Source: Nitriliruptorales bacterium
GTDB lineage: Bacteria > Actinomycetota > Nitriliruptoria > Nitriliruptorales > Nitriliruptoraceae
Direction of reading: 5' to 3'
Assembly: GCA_030835875.1 (NCBI GenBank)
Contig: JAURQY010000021.1
Span: 1 to 9,927 of the forward strand
Length of the DNA: 9,927 bases
Made by a program: the position numbers and the translations under genes. Under the pieces are notes generated by a model, which saw nothing but the letters and a program-made list of their open reading frames with translations, was not told the DNA's origin and made no database searches. Of the stretch, positions 6,827 to 9,927 are shown in pieces (the first letter of the stretch is position 1; every line of letters starts with the position of its first letter).

Positions 6827-7809
6827 CGGGGGTCAGCGCCGATCAGCGCCTCCACCTCGGCGAGGTCGGCGAGCGCGTCCCAGCCGCCGGTGCGCGACAC
6901 GCGGAGCGCCGCTGCGGCGTTCGCGTGCACGACGGCATGCGCGACCGGCTCGCGCCGAGCGAGTGCGGCCGCGAACGCACCGTGCCACACGTCCCCGGCT
7001 CCGAGGGTCTCGACGGCGGTGACCGGCGGCGGGGCGGCGACGCCGGCGCTGCCGTCGACGTCACGCCACGCGACGCCGTCGGCGCCGAGGGTGACCGCGA
7101 CCATCCCGCCACCGGCGAGCTCCGCGAGCGCATCGAGCGCCGCATCGGGCGCGTCGCCGACCGGTGGAGCACCGGCGTCGGTGAGCAGGTCGTCGAGCGC
7201 GTCGCGCGAGGCGACGACGTGGCTCGCGGCCCGTGCGAGACCGCGGACCCGGTCATGCTCGCCCGCATCGGTCCGGTCGAGGTCGAGCACGCCGGGCACG
7301 GCGGCCTGCGCGGCCGCCGCGAGCGCGAGTGCCGCTGCCGCGGGCCAGCGGACGTCGACGAGCACCGCATCGACCCCTGCAGCGCGCGCCATCATCGCCT
7401 CGGCCTCGGCGGGGTCGAGCGGCGCACGCAGGCGCCGGTCGGTGGCGTTGACGATCGTGCGCTCCCCGTCGGGGGTGACGATGACGAGCGACGTCGCGGT
7501 CGACACCTGCTCACGCACGACCATCCCGGACGTCCCGACACCTCGGACCTCGAGCGCAGCACGCAGCGCGTAGCCGCGGTCGTCGTCCCCGAGCGCCGCG
7601 ACGAGCTCCGCATCGACGCCGAGCCGGGCTGCCGCAGCGGCCGCGGTCGTCGCCGGTCCGCCGTAGGCGGTGGTGATGCGGTCCGCGAACTGCTTCACGC
7701 CGGCGACCAGCGCAGCGGGCACGTGCGTCACGACGTCGACGACCGCGATGCCCACGCACAGCAGCGTGGGTCGGTCGCCCGCCCCATGCCCCGGACCGGG
7801 TGCCGTCAC
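6817..7809 (-). CDS. PfkB/ribokinase-family carbohydrate kinase
   Basis: This 330-residue cytoplasmic enzyme should transfer phosphate from ATP to a sugar hydroxyl, most likely on the ketose made by the neighbouring isomerase. It shows the family order: an N-terminal strand LLCVGIAVVDVV (16-27), the substrate-binding AYGGPATTAAAAAARLG block (48-64), ALGDDDRG (72-79), VTLGADGVAW (239-248) and PfkB signature 2 as ETLGAGDVWHGAF (267-279), with the catalytic base Asp273. Glu267 stands where most members have Asp. The GAGDVxHGAF form reminds me of the subgroup with YihV (sulfofructose kinase) and ketohexokinase-like proteins, but this does not settle the substrate. The GTG at 7807-7809 overlaps the dehydrogenase stop as GTGA; the ribosome binding site is weak, consistent with coupled translation. 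An extra Gly/Pro-rich tail of about 14 residues comes before the first strand. Confidence 0.92.
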   Translation of the reverse strand: MTAPGPGHGAGDRPTLLCVGIAVVDVVTHVPAALVAGVKQFADRITTAYGGPATTAAAAAARLGVDAELVAALGDDDRGYALRAALEVRGVGTSGMVVREQVSTATSLVIVTPDGERTIVNATDRRLRAPLDPAEAEAMMARAAGVDAVLVDVRWPAAAALALAAAAQAAVPGVLDLDRTDAGEHDRVRGLARAASHVVASRDALDDLLTDAGAPPVGDAPDAALDALAELAGGGMVAVTLGADGVAWRDVDGSAGVAAPPPVTAVETLGAGDVWHGAFAAALARREPVAHAVVHANAAAALRVSRTGGWDALADLAEVEALIGADPRTV

Positions 7810-8735
7810 GACGCCGCCAGCTCGGCGACGACCGCGTCCGCGATGACCGTCGAGATCCGGACGTTCGACTCGTGCGTCACACCCGCGAGGTGCGGAGTGA
7901 GGAGCAGCCCCGGCACCCCGGCGTAGCGCGCACCGGCCGCCGCGTCGACGGGCTCGACAGGATGGACGTCGAGCGCCGCACCGGCGAGGTGACCGCTCCG
8001 CAGCGCCGCCACGACCGCGTCGTGGTCGACGACGCCACCGCGCGAGGTGTCGACGAGCAGCGCACCGACGGGCATCAGCCCGAGCGTCCGCTCACCCACG
8101 AGGCCGCGCGTCGACGGGAGCAGCGGCGCGTGCACGCTCAGCGCGTCGGACGCGGCGAACAGCGCATCGGGTTCCAGGAGCGTCACACCCGGCCCCGCAT
8201 CGGTCACGACCGGGTCGGACGCGACGATCGCCATGCCGAGTGCGGCGGCGCGCTGCGCGACTGCGCGCGCGGTCGCCCCGAAGCCGAGCAGCCCGAGCGT
8301 GCGGCCGGCAAGCTCGCGGCCGATCAGCTCGGTGCGCGGCCACTCGCCGGCGATGACGCGTGCCGTCGTCGCGAACGACGGACGGGAGAGGAACAACAGC
8401 GCGCCGATGACGTGCTCGGCCACGGACATCGCGTTCGCGCCCGTCGCGAGGTGGACCGCGATACCACGCGCCTTCATCGTCTCGAGGTCGAGGTTGTCGG
8501 TACCGACGCCGAGCCGACCGACGGTCCGCAGCCTCGGGGCCGCGTCGAGCAGCTCGACGTCGACCTGGGTGCGGTCACGCACGATCAGCGCGTCCGCGTC
8601 GGCGACCGCCGCGAGCAGCCGCGCACGGTCGGACACGAGCGTCGCGTCGGCGAGGAGGTCCACCGACGCCTCGAGCGTCGCGACGCCATCCGGCGCGATG
8701 AACTCGCTGACGACGACGCGAGGGCGACCGCTCAC
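7806..8735 (-). CDS. D-2-hydroxyacid dehydrogenase (SerA-like, no ACT domain)
   Basis: This 309-residue protein belongs to the NAD(P)-dependent D-isomer-specific 2-hydroxyacid dehydrogenases, which interconvert 2-hydroxy and 2-oxo acids. Visible features are RLGVGTDNLDL (74-84), ATGANAMSVAEHVIGALL (97-114), the nucleotide-binding GFG at 151-153 with Asp174 placed to bind NAD ribose, and the expected catalytic Arg232 (DTSRGGVVD), Glu261 (DVHPVEP) and His282 (LTPHLAG). The length shows that the C-terminal regulatory domains of long SerA proteins are absent. The turn after GFG reads ATA rather than the common GIG. The end, HLAGVTHESNVRIS, recalls SlcC-type (S)-sulfolactate dehydrogenases, by resemblance only. 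The GTG at 8733-8735 overlaps the PLP enzyme stop (GTGA), with GGAG eight bases upstream. Its partner genes suggest it acts in the same pathway as the kinase and isomerase. Alternatives are phosphoglycerate, erythronate-phosphate or glyoxylate reductase activities. Confidence 0.9.
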   Translation of the reverse strand: MSGRPRVVVSEFIAPDGVATLEASVDLLADATLVSDRARLLAAVADADALIVRDRTQVDVELLDAAPRLRTVGRLGVGTDNLDLETMKARGIAVHLATGANAMSVAEHVIGALLFLSRPSFATTARVIAGEWPRTELIGRELAGRTLGLLGFGATARAVAQRAAALGMAIVASDPVVTDAGPGVTLLEPDALFAASDALSVHAPLLPSTRGLVGERTLGLMPVGALLVDTSRGGVVDHDAVVAALRSGHLAGAALDVHPVEPVDAAAGARYAGVPGLLLTPHLAGVTHESNVRISTVIADAVVAELAAS

Positions 8736-9927
8736 GCGCGTCGCTCCGCAGCCGCGTCCGCCTCCATGCGATCCCAGTCGATGGGCGTGTCGAGCACGCG
8801 GTCGGCAGGCGGCATGGGGTACTTCAGCCCGTTCCCACAGTTGAAGAGCACCACTCGGTCATCGCGCGAGATGAGCCCGCGCTCGATGCCCTGCTCCCAG
8901 GCCGCGAACGTCGCCGCGCCCTCCGGGCAGATGAGCAGCCCGTCCTCCTGGGCGACGGTGCGCGCCCAGCGGTCGATGTCGTCGTCCTCGACGGCGATCG
9001 CCGCGCCCTCGGACTCGCGGACCGCGTCGAGGATGAGGAAGTCGCCGACGGCCGCAGGGACGCGGATGCCGCTCGCGATCGTGTGCGCGCCCTCCCACCG
9101 GGTCGCATGCCGCTCCCCCGCCTCGAACGCGCGCACCATCGGGGCACAGCCGGAGGCCTGGACCGCGTACATGCGGGGGCGCTCCTTGCCGATCCAGCCG
9201 AGCGCCTCCAGCTCGTCGAACGCCTTCCACATGCCGATCAGGCCCGTGCCGCCGCCGGTCGGATACATGATGGCGTCGGGCACCTGCCAGCCGAGCTGCT
9301 CGAGCAGCTCGATGCCCATCGTCTTCTTGCCCTCGATGCGGTACGGCTCCTTGAGCGTCGACACGTCGAACCAGCCCATCGGCTCCTTGCCCTCGCCGAC
9401 GATCCGCCCGCAGTCGTCGATGAGCCCGTCGACGCGCCACACGTGCGCGCCCTGGAGCGCGATCTCGCGCACGTTCACCTCGGGCGTGTCCGCAGGGCAG
9501 AAGATGTAGGTCTCCATCCCCGCTCGCGAGGCGTAGGCGGCCATCGCTGCACCGGCGTTGCCGTTCGTCGGCATCGCGAGGCGCGAGAGGCCGAGCTCCT
9601 TCGCCATCGAGACGGCCATGCCGAGCCCGCGGGCCTTGAACGAGCCGGTCGGCAGGCGGCCCTCGTCCTTGACGAGCGCCCACTTCGCACCGAGCCGTGC
9701 GGTCGCGCGCGGGACGGGGACGAGCGGCGTGAACGTCTCGCCGAGCGACACGATGTCCTCGCTGCGCCGCACCGGCAGGATCTCGCGGTACTTCCACCAG
9801 TCGTCGTGCCGCGCCTCGACCGTCGCCCGGTCGACGGCCTCGGCGGCCGGCTCGAGGTCGTAGCGGACGAGCAGCGGACGTCCGGCGGACGAGAGGCCCT
9901 GCACGGTGTCGGCCGGGACCGTCTCAC
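8732..9927 (-). CDS. Threonine synthase family PLP-dependent enzyme (5' end outside window)
   Basis: This is a fold-type II PLP enzyme; the classic ThrC reaction turns O-phosphohomoserine into threonine. Counting from the in-frame GTG at 9904, the PLP lysine is Lys90 in LPTGSFKARG, PTNGNAGAAMAAYASRAGM (112-130) holds the cofactor-binding Asn, and PTGGGTGLIGM is the glycine loop that grips the PLP phosphate. NCGNGLKYP lies near the C-terminus. The frame stays open past 9904 to the window edge, adding ETVPADT before QGLSSAGRPLLVRYDLE. This resembles the N-terminal, often zinc-ribbon-like start seen in many actinobacterial threonine synthases, so 9904 is not the true start and only the first residues are missing. 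It overlaps the dehydrogenase by four bases (GTGA). No homoserine kinase or dehydrogenase is nearby, so it may be a ThrC paralogue with another beta/gamma-replacement or elimination substrate. Confidence 0.9.
   Translation of the reverse strand, partial: ETVPADTVQGLSSAGRPLLVRYDLEPAAEAVDRATVEARHDDWWKYREILPVRRSEDIVSLGETFTPLVPVPRATARLGAKWALVKDEGRLPTGSFKARGLGMAVSMAKELGLSRLAMPTNGNAGAAMAAYASRAGMETYIFCPADTPEVNVREIALQGAHVWRVDGLIDDCGRIVGEGKEPMGWFDVSTLKEPYRIEGKKTMGIELLEQLGWQVPDAIMYPTGGGTGLIGMWKAFDELEALGWIGKERPRMYAVQASGCAPMVRAFEAGERHATRWEGAHTIASGIRVPAAVGDFLILDAVRESEGAAIAVEDDDIDRWARTVAQEDGLLICPEGAATFAAWEQGIERGLISRDDRVVLFNCGNGLKYPMPPADRVLDTPIDWDRMEADAAAERRA

Noticed and set aside
5981..9509. Two long plus-strand frames (5981-7573 and 7800-9509)
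   Set aside because: They are antisense to isomerase, kinase, dehydrogenase and PLP enzyme, all with clear family motifs. Their own translations are low-complexity Arg/Ser/Ala sequence.
9902..9904. GTG at 9904 as the start of the threonine-synthase-family gene
   Set aside because: The frame stays open to the window edge and the upstream codons continue a family-like N-terminus, so the gene is truncated by the window rather than starting here.

Overview
The window is very GC-rich, and every convincing gene lies on the minus strand, so transcription runs from right to left. GC-rich third codon positions, a lipoprotein solute-binding protein, AGGGGAG/AAGGAGG ribosome binding sites, GTG starts and GTGA/ATGA gene overlaps all suggest a high-GC Actinomycetota chromosome. 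An Acidimicrobiia-type lineage is a guess that the sequence does not prove. I see no rRNA, tRNA, CRISPR array, insertion sequence or phage gene. Coding density is high: the longest gene-free stretch is 224 bases (5136-5359).

In transcription order, the first block is a probable catabolic operon. It holds a threonine-synthase-family PLP enzyme (8732-9927, whose start lies outside the window), a D-2-hydroxyacid dehydrogenase (7806-8735), a PfkB-family sugar kinase (6817-7809) and an L-fucose/L-arabinose isomerase-fold protein (5360-6766). The first three overlap by four bases each (GTGA), which indicates translational coupling. The isomerase follows after a 50-base gap that contains 13-base tandem repeats.

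The second block is a complete importer of the alpha-glucoside (AglEFGK) type within the CUT1 ABC family. It holds a lipoprotein solute-binding protein (3729-5135), a greatly enlarged first permease (1121-3556, 811 aa), a normal-sized second permease (177-1124, overlapping it by four bases) and the first 36 codons of the ATPase (1-110). A 23-bp stem-loop separates the abundant binding protein from the permeases, and a second cluster of three small hairpins lies upstream of the binding protein gene.

Taken together, the window looks like a locus for the uptake, isomerisation and phosphorylation of one sugar or sugar derivative. A 2-hydroxyacid dehydrogenase and a PLP lyase/synthase are attached that do not belong to any standard sugar pathway I recognise. 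No aldolase, glycosidase or regulator is visible, so the substrate cannot be fixed. The two most unusual items are the 811-residue AglF-like permease with a roughly 330-residue extra membrane domain, and the isomerase-kinase-dehydrogenase-PLP enzyme combination.
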